A stretch of 64,000 nt of DNA from Lantana camara (taxonomy: Eukaryota > Streptophyta > Magnoliopsida > Lamiales > Verbenaceae), in contig CM074861.1 in assembly GCA_037501455.1 (NCBI GenBank), positions 98,433,001-98,497,000 on the forward strand. Reading direction: 5' to 3'. A model generated the notes under the pieces. That model had not been told where the DNA came from. It saw only the letters and a list, made by a program, of their open reading frames with translations, and did no database searches. Within the stretch, counting starts at the first letter, position 1. The number at the start of each line of letters is the position of its first letter. The translations under genes and the position numbers were made by a program. Shown piece by piece: positions 45,504 to 57,484 of this stretch.

Positions 45504-48008
45504 GTGAGGTCCTTTATGGATAATCAATTAGAAACTACAAAGTTTTATTGTTTAGGATCTACGCTTTCAAGAACTTGTGATCATACAATGCATATGGTTG
45601 AAGAAGAGTATAATCTTACTAATATAGGCAAAACGCTAAATTATTTAGTAGATCTGACAAATCGTCTATATACGTTGACTGATTCCATAAGTGAAGATCT
45701 TTTTAAAATAGGTAGGATCGAAAATATTCACTTACCTGAAAAAACAAAACAAATTATGGAAGAATTAGTCAAAAAAGACTTACTTGAGACAAATAAAAAC
45801 ATTGTTATTCAAGAAACTAGTGAAAAAAGTTAAAACAACTTTGTTTAAAGGAGCCAAAGAATTCCATGAACATATCTTAACAGTAGATGTGGAAAAAGAA
45901 AAAAGACAAAATGATTTCTTATCTTATAGAGAAATTATTGAATACTGGAGATTAAGATAATAGAAACTGATGATATATGAACATCATGAAAATATATTCC
46001 AAGAATTTGAATATGTCTAAAACATAGACACTGATGATGATAACTCTGAATCTGAAGAATTCTACGCAACAAGTGTGGTGAATTCAAACTCTGAAAAAAA
46101 TCCAGACTCCGAAGAAAACAATTCTGAAGAAGATGAAGATACATTTAATGTTTTTGATTCTAATCCGGATAGAAAACCTATGGATGGAGCAGGACTTTCC
46201 AATATAGAAAACATAAATGTTAAAGAAGAGATACCAATAACCTCTTATAACAAAGAATATTCACACAAAAATGGCATTGTGTCTCACGGTACATATTTAA
46301 ATTTTAAGGATAATCACCCAAAAGACTATGAAAAGATCATAGACGAATGAGCTCAATCGTTAACATTCGTAGTAAACAATTACGAAAAAATTTGGACAAA
46401 AGAAAATTTTTTAGATTACATAGCAGGAACCCTATAAGGGGATGTTCTAAATTGGCTAAAAGCTTGGGAAGAATATGAGGAAGGCCAAACTGAAAAAATA
46501 GATTTATTAAGTTAAACAAATTTAAGAACTATTTTACAAGAATTTGCCACTCTAATAAAAATAAATTTTATTGGAATAAGAAATTCCAATACCTACTATA
46601 AAGATGTTAGAAATACTTTAACAAAATTAAAGTTATGTAGTATCTGTGAATATCCTACATATGCTACAAAATTCCAAAGACATTTTTGGAAGCTTAAGCA
46701 TTATGATATGAAACATTGGTTGGAACAATATTTTCATAAATTCCCATCTCCATGGGATGAATTATGTGAAAATTAATATCCTGAGTATCTTGAAAAAACC
46801 AAAGGAAAAGATAATTTAGAAAATAGAATCACGTTCGGCTTAAAACAAATAGACGAACATTATTTGCAAAGAAAAGCCCAAAAGCATGTTAAAACTCAAC
46901 TTGCTAGAAATATTGCAAAGCAAAAGTGTTGTGATAGAAAATTAAAAGAAAATTTTGAGATTGGATGTACACCAAGTACATCATACAAAAGGAAACGAAA
47001 AAATTATAAATTCAAACCATGAAAGAAAAATATAAATAAACCTAAATTTTTCTCCAAAAAGAGACATGTCATGGAATTTAGCAAAAGAAAATCAAGTACT
47101 TTTAAGAAAAGTTGTACTTATTATTTTTGTAATGAAAAGGGACATGTAGCCCTCGAATGTCCTAAAAGAAATACTAAAATGATAAAATTTTTGGAAGAAA
47201 ATGAGCTAGAAATATGTTTAGGGGAAGAAATCTCTGAGGATGACGAGATTGTATATGAGATCGAGTCAATTTATTCAGACTAAGAAATTGAAGAACAAGT
47301 GTTTATGATGAACACTGAAATTCAAGAAGATGGTTTTGAGTTTGTCCCTAATGAAGAACTAAGTCAAATCTGACATAGTGATGTTACTAAAGAGAATCTA
47401 ACCTTAGTAAATTAGATAAGTGTGAAAATCTTAGGATAGAAGATTTTTATAAAAGATCAAAGTTTGGACCTTGGCAGACAGAACATTTTGAAATGTGTGA
47501 GGGAATTACTGAAGTTAGGGCGATATCAAATTATCAAATAGAAATCCAAATATTTGACAAAAACAAAATAAAAAGACTAAAGGAAAAATATCCTAAAGTC
47601 AGATTTATACATATAGGAATAATACAAATAAGTATTACTCTTTTGTTCAGATTAGGAATCGATTCTCCCATCCTTTGTATTATACAAGATAAAAGATTTC
47701 ATGATTCTATTCAATTCCTAATAGGAGGAATACAATTCAACTTAGTCTCTGGAGAAATAATGTTCAGAGTTAAGCCATTGTTTTGAAAATTCAAACCCAA
47801 AATATTAAAATTGGTGGTATTCATAATGATTTAAGAGTATCTTGAAAAGCTGTTCATCAGCTCACAAGTGATACTACGGCTAAAACAAAAAATATTGATT
47901 CCAATATTATAGAGCTTTACGAACCAAAACCTTTTGATATTGAGATTCAATCAAGATTTATAAATTGGAAGGATTTTAGTTTACCAAAGGATTGGTTATT
48001 TAAAAATT
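45504..48008 (+). pseudogene. Endogenous pararetrovirus (Caulimoviridae) fragment
   Basis: Three successive viral-type regions. First, 45504-45833: a 109-codon frame rich in charged residues, unassigned. Second, about 46075-47330: one continuous reading frame with an acidic Ser/Glu-rich start, a coat-protein-like core and a Cys-His knuckle (CNEKGHVALEC, near 47126-47158). It carries about seven in-frame stops but no frameshift that I could see. Third, from about 47410 to at least 47786 in another frame: a movement-protein (30K-type) segment recognised by IHIG..QI, LFR.GIDSP and the DKRF motif. Coat protein before movement protein is the order I associate with cavemoviruses and solendoviruses, not with badna- or florendoviruses. 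No protease, reverse transcriptase or RNase H follows, so the copy is partial and inactive. A MITE sits at its 3' edge. Confidence 0.8.
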
Positions 48009-48371
48009 GAGCAAAATGCATTTTTGGTCCCATACTAATGGGTCATTATCACTTTTGGTCCCATGTTTTTCAAAAGTGGTTTTTTTGGTCCAGTAGTAAA
48101 TTTTTTTTTGTCAATTTGAGGACTTCCGTCAAATAATTGACGGAAGTCACTGTTCATCCGTTAAATTTAAATCACTGTCCATCCGTTGACAGAAGTCACT
48201 ATTCATCATTTTGATGGATGAACAGTAACTTCCGTCAATTATTTGACGGAAGTCCTTAAATTGACAAAAAAAAAAAAAAAATACTATGGGACCAAAAAAA
48301 CCACTTTTAAAAAATATGGGGCCAAAAGTGATAATGACCCATTAGTATGCGACTAAAAATACAATTTGCTC
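48009..48371. mobile_element. Inverted-repeat MITE (363 bp)
   Basis: Ends GAGCAAAATGCATTTTTGGT and the complement of GAGCAAATTGTATTTTTAGT, with long inner pairing including GACTTCCGTCAAATAATTGA on both arms. Flanks TTAAAAATT (48000-48008) and TTGAAAATT (48372-48380) form a 9-bp duplication with one mismatch. It divides the pararetrovirus fragment from the duplicated block. Confidence 0.85.
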
Positions 48372-48407
48372 TTGAAAATTTGTAACATAGCTCGACGTTA
48401 GAAGTGC

Positions 48408-48770
48408 TTCTTAACACCACAGTCGGGTTTTCACGATTGGATCTCAGGACATTAGGCAAAATTTTGAATCGCAAGTAGCATTGTCGAATTAGAATCGATG
48501 TCAATGTTCAGATATGCTTATAAATCACCATCAATTGTGCCGAGATTTCACAAAAATTGATTTCAAATACGTCAGAGAAGATGAACAACAAGGCTCCTGG
48601 CAACTTTGCACCATTGGAACTAAAGGAAAGGTTATTAGGTGGAATTAGCGAAAGAGACGCACATGTATATTTGCTCGAGCATGACATAATTGGGTCAAAC
48701 AACTTTCTTTATCATATTTGGGTGTCAAATCATCCGGATCAGAAGTTTTATTTTGAGGACTAAATTAATC
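48408..48770 (+). pseudogene. Unidentified duplicated gene fragment, copy 2
   Basis: Homologous to 11205-11552. Here the shared frame is open from 48557 to 48763 and reads as a plausible protein tail: MNNKAPGNFAPLELKERLL, GISERDAHVYLLEHDIIG, NNFLYHIWVSNHPDQKFYFE, then stop. The upstream part (48420-48556) has stops in all useful frames. I cannot name the family. Its conservation between copies at the codon level suggests it derives from a real gene's last exon. Confidence 0.45.
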
Positions 48771-48959
48771 TTTTTGTGTTTATTAAACCTCGATCAGTTT
48801 TGTATTTTGTGTTTTTTCAATAGTATTATTTCATTCCAATTCGTGATATTAATTATTAGCTTTGATGAGACTATGTTTTGTTCAGTGTAATTGTTGGGGC
48901 ATATTGTGAAGCGCTTGGCTTGGGTTTTTCTGCGAAGAAGGGTTGATATGGCCATGGTT

Positions 48960-49379
48960 ATTCAAACACGACTACAATCAAACATTCAAACCTAAAATGT
49001 GGCCGACCCGAACCGAATCGAACCAAGCCGACCAAACAGGGTGGATTATACTTCCTCATTTTTCAATTTTCGATTTCTAAACACGACGAGCAACCAAATC
49101 GGAAACTCAGTTGAAAATTGTATCTAATACTTTAATAGTTAATTAGTTAAAACATATAATATACTTTTCTTTCTTGATGTTGCTCTGTTTATGGGGTTAG
49201 ATTTAGCCGTTTAGTTGATATTCTATGAAGATCGTTGGCCATTTAGTTCATGTAATTTACGGCTATATACTGGATTTGTGCTCATAAATGGCTGGTTTCA
49301 TATAAAAATCTCATCTTTTTTCTCCAGTTGTAGTGGAAGGGTTAAAGTATGAACATCCGAATTTCGATTCTTGATGTTA
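48960..49379. other. Old 5' flank of GT47 pseudogene C
   Basis: Partly homologous to 12074-12310 and, further on, to the leader of GT47 A (TTCTTTCTTGATGTTGCTCTG near 49167-49187 resembles TTCTTTCTTGGTGTTGCTCT near 7470). It confirms that promoter and leader were duplicated with the gene. No open reading frame of interest. Confidence 0.6.
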
Positions 49380-51852
49380 GGGCTTTTCTCGAACCCCTAA
49401 TCGCTCTTTTCGCTGATCTTGTTAGTTCAGTGCGTTGTACATTGTCATCTTTTGGCAAGTCCTAAGTAACTTCAGCAGACAGTAGGATTGCATCCAATGA
49501 AACGACGTTATCCGGTACGAATAAGTCTCGGAACGGAACGAATCCGGCTGCCGGAAAGATTGGTTCTTCTGGTGTTGGTGACAATCTTAAAGATCTTTAT
49601 CCATCTATGGACATTCTGAGAATGAAATTGTTATGATATGTGTGATACCCCAGCACAAAATACAAAATGTAATAAATTGGTATGTTCGGAAGTTAAAAAT
49701 AATTTAGTTGTTGGAGACTTTCGTCCTATTTTGCAGAAATCGAAGTGGCTAAGAGACTGGTAGAAAATGCTCCAGTCATGGAAAAGAATCCTCACATCGA
49801 TGTCCATGTGCATAGAAATTATTTATGCATTTATAACGTAGACCTCAGTAATCAATAATCATAATAAATCTCCTTCAGATTTTTCTACTTCTATCGTAGG
49901 GATGATTACACTAACTTCCCCTGATGTTCGACGTAATTACACTAACTTCCCCTGATGTTTGAGACATTACAAAAACTTCTCCCCACATTCCTAGGGTTTT
50001 AACCTAACGCCATACGATTATAGTCAAGAGCTTAAAATAAATATAAAAAATAGAGATGTTATTGTCAAAATTCGTTTATCCAGATGTGGTGTAAACTCGT
50101 AGACAGGGGAAGTTTTTGTAATTTTCTCAAATCTTAGGCTAAGTTTGTGTAATCAGGTAAAACGACTTTAAGGTGTATTGGTGCAATTATCCCTTTATAG
50201 TATGTGAAAGTCAATATGAATAATCGTCGTACAAGAGCTATGAATTTATGGAACACAGTCTGAAAGTTCACATTTACAAGGAAGGAGAAAAGCCGATATT
50301 CCATCAGGAAGAACTTACTGGCGTATATGCTTCTGAAGGATGGTTCATGAAGCAGCTTGAAGAAAACAAGCACTTCGTCGCTAAAAGTGCCGATAAAGCC
50401 CATTTATTTTGCTTGCATTTTAGCTCGAGTATGTTGGAGGAGACTCTATGTTCCAAACTCTCGCGGTTGTAGGAACTTGGTTCAATATTTCAGTAACTAC
50501 CTTCATAATATCACAAAAAGACACCCTTTTCAGGAAAGCACTAGTGTGTCCGTCCATTTCCTTGTAGGCTGCCATGATTAGGTACGTTCTCACAAATCTA
50601 CCTCTTCGTTTTCAATAATACATATATATCCCTTCTAATTTATCTTCACCTTACAGTTGCCTCACTTTGTTGATTAGCCTTTCTTGTTATGCTCCCACAT
50701 AAAATAGAAGAATAATTAGACTGACATACACCCTAAGGTTTGGCCTCCTTAAACAAACTTGCCCTCGGGTTTGAGAAATCATAAAAACTTTTCCAATTAA
50801 AGAATTTTTATTATGGATACTCTATTTTGCCCCTGACACTTATCGATCACTGTTTGGTTTTAGAATTTATATTATAATAGCATGAATTAGTCCAAAATCC
50901 AAGGTATGGCTGGGAAAAATATTGGTAATTTTTAAAACCTTGGGGGAAGTTTGTGTAATGAGGCCAAAACTTAGGTTTGCCGGCATAATTATCCCTAAAA
51001 TAACTGGATGATATCATCCATTATTTTGGTAAATTTCATTATTGATCAAAGTTTGGATGATTAGATTGGAGTGTGTGTAAAATTCTAAAGAAGGGGTAGG
51101 TTTATGTAATTATACATAGTTACAGAGGAGGTTAGTGTAACATAACATAGATGAATTCTTTGCTTTTGTTTCTGCAGGCACCAGCTGAGATAAGCATGAT
51201 CATGAACAGACGTATTAGATCTGTATGCAATGCCGACGTCAAGGGAGGATTTGAGTTCAGAAAAGACGTTTCTCTCCCTGAAATATTCATACACGATACT
51301 CAGAATCCCCTCAAAGACCTCAGAGGCAAGCTACCTTCTCAAAGGTACATTCTAGCTTTTTTTGCCGGAAGAATGCACGGTTATCACCGTCCCATTCTGT
51401 TAAAATACTGGGAAAACAAAGACCCCGAAATGAAGATCTTCGGAAAGCTGAAAGAGGCAAAGGTAAAGAAAAAGATGTCTTATGCTTAGTACATGAAAAG
51501 CAACAAATACTGCATAACTGTTAAAGGCTATATATGAAGCTTACACCCCTCGACTTGTGGAGGCCATTTTCTTTGAGTGTGTTTCTGTCATCATATCGGA
51601 TAATTACGCTCCTCCATTTTTCGAGACTCTGAACTGGGAGAGTTTTGCCATTTTCGTTCTGGAGAAGGATATTCCGAATCTGAAGGATATTCTTCGTCTA
51701 TTCCTGAAGAAAGGTATCTCAAGATGCAAGAAAGGGTTCGCCAAGTGCATGAACATTTTCTATGGGATGAGAAGCTAGTAAACTAAGACGTTTTTCATAT
51801 GGTACTTCATTCAGTATGGTACACTCGGGATTTCCAGATGAAATTTGGCTAA
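49380..51852 (+). pseudogene. GT47 pseudogene C
   Basis: All four exon remnants are present in order. Exon 1 (about 49425-49633) lacks the start codon and anchor and ends in a stop. Exon 2 (about 49737-49840) has lost part of its 5' half. Exon 3 (50234-50581) has a mutated acceptor (CAA for CAG), a 1-base deletion near 50450 relative to A and a TAG replacing the final Trp codon at 50579-50581. Exon 4 (51178-51852) has a TAG at 51487-51489, small length changes near 51530 and 51700, and further stops. It is much closer to copy A than to D or E, so it stems from a recent duplication. Both intronic MITEs of A are shared (49899-50193 and about 50712-51000). Confidence 0.92.
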
Positions 51853-53214
51853 CTAACTGATTTTCCGGACGGAAAATGTTGTGTATACATATATGATATG
51901 TGTATGTATAATAAGTGCGCTCATTCTGTATTCGAGTAGGATTAGATACCACACAAGATAGTTGGGGATGAGGTAGCCATTTAGGTTTTGAATATTTTGT
52001 ATTTCCATGTATGTACCTAGTCCATGATTGGCTTATGGATACTAATATAATATCCACAACAAAATTGTATTTCCCTAGTTGTTGTACCAAATAATTTGAA
52101 ATCAAAACTTTCCAAAATTTCTCACTTGAAAGAATTTGGCTCCTACTTATTATTGAAGATATTAAGGCGATGTAACATATAAATACTAGTTAAAATCCCG
52201 TACCATATAAAAGGGCCAAACCTGTTATTTAATGAACAATTATATAAATATTGAAGATTTCCAAACAATTTCTTTGAGAATTATATATATATGGAGAGAG
52301 AGAGAGTCAAATAGCCTAAGATTCAAGAAAAGGATATAAGAAAGTTATAAAGTATCCCATTATGACTAAATTTGCCATATTTATTAGTCTCCGCTGTCCC
52401 CACCGCTCGACTGCTCTAGTACAGTAAATAACTCGAGAACACATAATTATAGTTCATTACAACGAACACGAAATCGATACAGAGATCCGATGTTACATGA
52501 GTTGTTGTCTGATTTCAATCTCAAACAGGTATTACTGAACCATCATTCACACGTGGTCATTATTGAATCACTGTTTAGTTGAAAGATTCGAACTTTAAGC
52601 TCCATAAATTAAAGAGAACATCCATTCACCTCAATTATTGTTCTAGTTGACTTCTCGGAGCTGCTTGCAATGGCAGAACTCTGTTCTGTTATTTTGATGG
52701 ATTGAACTTGATTCTGTGAGCTGGGCTGAAGCTGAATCTCTCGCTTTTACTGTGGGTGAGTTCGGAGAATCTTAATTTGAGTTATTTTTTCAAGAAAGTT
52801 TGGGTTTTTCTGGGTTTCGTCATTCATGGGTTGTAGCTCAATCTCTTCGTAGGTATTGCTCTGTTTCTTGATTTTGTTTATTAGCTTACTTGTGAAGATT
52901 GGGATGGGTTTCTGCTGCTTTTTTGCTTAGTCTAACCTTGAATATGAAGATTGAATACTACTTATATCTGGAATTGTTTGTTCTTGTAGTTGTAATGATT
53001 ATTGGAAATTTAGAAGTCAAATTGTGATCAATTGTGTTTGAATTTTGGTGCTTTTTGGATGTTTATTGCTAAATTTTGCTTTTGAATTTCAAAATCCCAT
53101 CTTTGAATGAGGTTCTTGAAACATTTTGAGAAGCAGATTGTCCTATTACTTGATTATTTGGTTTGAAGGTCGATTTGAGTTTTGCTTAATCTATGCAGCA
53201 TTCTGTGATTTGAT
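51853..53214. other. Flank of C, then GT47 D upstream region
   Basis: 51853-52205 matches the 3' flank of GT47 A. 52280-52310 has a (GA)n tract. From about 52660 the sequence looks like a 5' leader: a probable 5' UTR intron may run from the GTGGGTGAGTT site near 52750 to the ATCTATGCAG at about 53190-53199, ahead of the D start codon. That intron is inferred. Confidence 0.45.
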
Positions 53215-55839
53215 ATGGGAGATAAACTCCGGTACAAATGTTTGTTGGAGACGAGGAGACTGCTGTTGTTGATGGGAGTGGTTTTCGCGTTCTTCTTGTT
53301 TGTTCAGTATATTGAGCTTCCATATAGTAATATATTATCATCTTTATTTTCGAATAGTAAAGCTCAAGTAGACATCTTTCCTGGTATAAATCAGAGAGAT
53401 TTCAGTAGCTTAAATTCGAATGGTACGAGTGTTGTTGATGTGGTATCGAGTGCCACGAATGTCTCCGATGGAAAAATCAGTGATGTGATGAGTGTGAAAG
53501 ATGGTTTTGACACTGTAGACAGCAAAAGCTTGAATGAGACTTTGGTCGATGATATTGATCCCGAAGATGAAACTCTGCCGGAGGATTTCTTGCAAATGAA
53601 TGGCAGTTCAACCGTTGAGGGATTAGTAAGAAAGGATAGCTTCCCGTTGGAGGAGACTAAGGAAACATCGGACAAGAATGGGGGCGATGTTGTCATTCAA
53701 GAAACTCGTCCGATTACTACATCTGCGAGAAAAGATGGTTTTAACCTTGAAAACAACAAAAACTCAAATGAGACTTTGATTGATGATATTGATCCCGAAG
53801 ATGAAACCCCGTCCAAGGATTTCCTGCAAATGAATGGCAGTTCAACGATTGAGGGATTAGTAAGAAACGATAGCTTCCCATTGGAGGAGACTAAGGAAAC
53901 ATCTGAGAAAAATGAGGGCGCAGTTGTCACTCAAGAAAGTCCTCTGGTTACTACATCTGCAAGAAAGGATTCTGAAACTATACGTCAAAAGACAGAACCC
54001 AAGATTACAAAGGAACCGGAACCGGCGGTGGTACCTATATCTAAAATGAACGATATGCTGCTCCAGAGCCGTGTATCATATTATGCAATGGTATGTAAAG
54101 ATATACGGTTATTCGATGACATTTTCTGCTTTGCTTTTAATTGATTGTCGCTTTTAATATGTTTTTAGAAGCCGAGGTGGTCCTCTACAGTTGATCAAGA
54201 ATTGCTAAAAGCGAAGTCCCTCATTGAAAACACACCATTTATAGAAGAAGACCCTCAATTTGATGTTAGCTTGTATCGAAACTTCTCTGCATTCAAAAGG
54301 TACTTAAGCTTCAAATTGTGTAAACCTTATGGATAATTACACTGGCTTACCCTGAATTTTGTCCTAATTACAACAACTTCCCCTGGCATACTCTATTATG
54401 ATTTGACCTAACACATGCTATTACACTCATGAATTTAGATTCAAATATTTATCAGTAAGTGTCCAGGTCAAAATAGCGTATTCCTAAAATATTAGAGATG
54501 ATGTGATCAAAATTGATCGATCCAGATGTAATGAAAGTTCTTTTGTAAGAGAAGTTTTTGTGATTTCTCAAACATTGGGGGAAGTTTGTGTAATTTATGT
54601 CGAACCTTTGGGCATGTCAGTGTAATTATAAACATTTAAAAGCTCGATCTTGTGCTTATAAAAGAAATTCCCGCATTTCCGTGTAGGAGCTATGAGTTGA
54701 TGGAGCAAACTCTCAAGGTGTATACCTACGCTGAAGGAGAACGGCCTATATTCCATCAGCCACCTCTCAAAGGAATATACGCATCAGAGGGATGGTTCAT
54801 GAGGCTGCTAAAAGCAAACAAACGATTTGTTACTAAAAAGCCAAATAAAGCTCATTTATTTTACTTACCTTTTAGTTCACGAATGTTGGAGGTGGCCTTA
54901 TACGTACCCGATTCCCACAACCGCAAACCCTTGATAGCAACTTTAAGAAACTACGTTGAGATGATCACAACAAAATATAGTTTCTGGAATCGAACTGGTG
55001 GAGCAGACCATTTTCTTGTTGCCTGTCATGATTGGGTATGTTTCTCCTTCGGAAAATTCTTATACGAGCTGCATTTTGGTCCCATGTATGATCCAAATGT
55101 TACAGATTTGATCATATTTTGAGATTTTCATTTTAAATGAAGTTAAGATTGTGCAACATTTGTGTTTTCTCAGGCGCCATTAGAGACGAGGATGATCATG
55201 GCTAACTGTATTAGAGCATTATGCAATGCTGACGTCAAAGAAGGGTTCCGATTCGGGAAAGACGTCTCTCTCCCTGAAACATTCGTGAAATCCCCTCAAA
55301 ATCCCCTGAGACAGCTTGGTGGCAAACCACCTTCCAAGAGACGAATCCTAGCCTTCTTCGCTGGCAACATGCACGGCTATCTCCGCCCCATTTTGTTAAA
55401 CCATTGGGAAAACAAAGATCCCGACATGAAGATCTTCGGTAGAATAGGTAAGGTGAAAGGGAAAATGAGCTACGCTCAGTACATGAAGAGCAGCAAGTAC
55501 TGCATATGCGCCAAGGGGTTCGAAGTAAACAGCCCCCGAGTGGTGGAGGCCATCTTCTACGAGTGCGTCCCGGTCATCATTTCCGACAACTTCGTCCCTC
55601 CCTTTTTCGAGACTCTGAACTGGGAGTCGTTCGCTGTTTTCGTGCTGGAGAAGGATATACCGAATCTGAAGAACATACTCGTGTCGATTCCCAAGAAACG
55701 GTATCTCCAGATGCAGAGGAGAGTTAAGCAGGTACAGCAGCACTTCTTGTGGCATCCCAGGCCTGTGAGGTATGATATTTTTCATATGATACTGCATTCT
55801 GTATGGTACAATAGAGTCTTCCAAACAAGGGCTTCGTGA
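53215..55839 (+). CDS. GT47 exostosin-family glycosyltransferase (copy D)
   Basis: Exons 53215-54090, 54169-54299, 54687-55035 and 55174-55839 join in frame to 673 residues, the longest of the array. It starts at MGDKLRYKCLLETRRLLLL, followed by a membrane anchor (about 15-35) and a long acidic stem that contains an in-frame 78-residue tandem duplication (53548 and 53782 starts; DDIDPEDET and DFLQMNGSST in both). The exostosin domain follows: KVYTYAEGERPIFHQ, YASEGWFMRLL, KAHLFYLPFSSRMLE, DHFLVACHDW, then ILAFFAGNMHGYLRP, SKYCICAKGFE and RVVEAIFYECVPVIISDNF. It is a type II Golgi glycosyltransferase by family; substrate unknown. Intron 3 is only 138 bp and MITE-free, unlike A and E. No damage is seen. 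Confidence 0.93.
53548..54015 (+). repeat. In-frame 234-bp tandem duplication in GT47 D stem
   Basis: Two units of 234 bp (78 codons) start at about 53548 and 53782 and differ at scattered positions, many of them silent or conservative. They encode Glu/Asp/Ser-rich stem sequence with NGSST N-glycosylation sequons. The second unit fades out before the conserved PAVVPISKMND segment that precedes the exostosin domain. Confidence 0.88.
54326..54640. mobile_element. MITE in intron 2 of GT47 D
   Basis: Contains GATAATTACACTGGC at the left and its near-complement GTCAGTGTAATTATAA at the right, with inner ACAACTTCCCCTGGC and GGGGGAAGTTTGTGTAATT. Same family as the elements in A, C and E. No clean duplication is visible. 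Confidence 0.7.
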
Positions 55840-57484
55840 AGTACACCAACTTCAGAAGTTATATAACATCATTATGTTTGTTTGGTTTGTTTCTTAGCGC
55901 ACAATAACCGGCAAAGAAGATAGAAAATGTTGTAAATTTATTGTGTTATGTTTTTATTTTTATTTTTATTACATTAGTAATTTATTAGGTGGTGAGAGAT
56001 TCTTTTCGTGTAAATAAGTCGAGAAGTAAATTCATTTTTGCTTGTAATTTACCTTTTTTTTAAGGGTTAATTACATTTAGCACCCTTTTGGAGTCTCGGA
56101 TATTACAATTAGATCCTTATTAGTCATTTTATTTTATTTTGGCTCCTTCTAAAATTATAACTTACATTAAATCAATTTTTCGTTAAATTTTTAGTGTGAC
56201 ATCATACATTTTGGGACTTGAATTTTTCGTTTTATCCCTGTCTTAAATTTAGAACTTGGTATAAAAAATTTAACTATTAAGGGAGGGGGAAAATGGGAAA
56301 TTCAAATTACAAAATCAATCACATCGCTCTAAATTTAACGAAAAACAAATCTGACATAATTTATAATTTTTAAAAGGGACCAAAATGTAATAAAATGACT
56401 AAGAGGTATCCAACTCTAATATCCAAAACTCCAAAGGGTGCTAAATATAATTAACCTTTTTTTTAATTATACTTTTTCCATGTGCGAGTTGGGTTTCTAT
56501 AAACACTAAAGTTCTTCGTACCGATGATATGTCACTTACATTGATGAGGAGCCAAATTTGGAGTTCCCTCGTAATTTCTTCAACATGAGACATAACTCAT
56601 TTAATCTAAAATATCCGGTAAATAAATAAATTGAGCACTTAACTATAAATGCTACAATAATTTCTGGACATTTAGGGGTGTTTGCACTTTCCAACTTTTC
56701 CGTTTTTATAAGCAATAAATTAGCTTTTAAAATTTGTTTTCAAATACTTTATTTGGCCGGAAAATTTTACCAGAAATTTTTAGAGGGGGCATCAGAAAAC
56801 GAACTTAAATGTTACATACTATTTATATCGAAACATGAAGATTTGGAAGGCAAAGTGCAAATACTCTCAATTATACATATTTCAATCAGTATATACATAA
56901 CTAAAAATCAAATATATTAAAAAGGAAAAATAACATGTTTAAATAAATATGAATTCAATACAAATTATTAAATTGAAAAACAAAAAATACGTGTTATAAA
57001 TGAACAATCAAATATGGGACCATCAAGGCAAAGACAATTAAAAAAGAAAGCGGGGTTCTTTTGCAATTAAAATAATAAGCAGGGACGATCTTTATAATAA
57101 ATATCTATTAAGTATGGTTAAAAATGCAATAAATTTTCCCTGAAATGCTAAGAACCTTCCCATGATTGGATCTGAGATTCTGAGGAAACCCACTCTTTTC
57201 AAGTAAGCCATTCATTAACTGTTTTCTGTCTTTTATCTCTTCCAGTGTCTATATGATTCTACATTCAGATATTTTTTCAGATAATTATTCCAAGAATTCT
57301 TGATGAATGATGATGCAGGTCTGCAATCTGGATCACCGACAGTAGGATCATCTCCTTCAGGCATTCATTGACACAGACAAGATATTCATTCTTGATTGTA
57401 CTATATATGTCTGCAGCAGAGATTTGTATTCTGTACTAAGAGTTTCTAAATTGGCATGTTTGATTACAACTGAACTTTCCGAAT
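55840..57484. other. Intergenic DNA between GT47 D and E
   Basis: It contains one MITE (56064-56456) and otherwise AT-rich sequence. From about 57170 the sequence is likely the 5' leader of E; CAAGTAAGCC near 57200 and ATGATGCAG ending near 57319 could bound a 5' UTR intron. A short frame at 56678-56920 has no family character. Confidence 0.45.
56064..56456. mobile_element. Mutator-like MITE (393 bp)
   Basis: Ends GGGTTAATTACATTTAGCAC and near-complement, with long inner pairing. The 9-10 bp duplication TTTTTTTTAA is on both sides (56054-56063 and 56457-56466). Confidence 0.88.

Noticed and set aside
53391..53930. Minus-strand frames inside GT47 D exon 1
   Set aside because: They mirror the tandem stem repeat of the real + strand exon.
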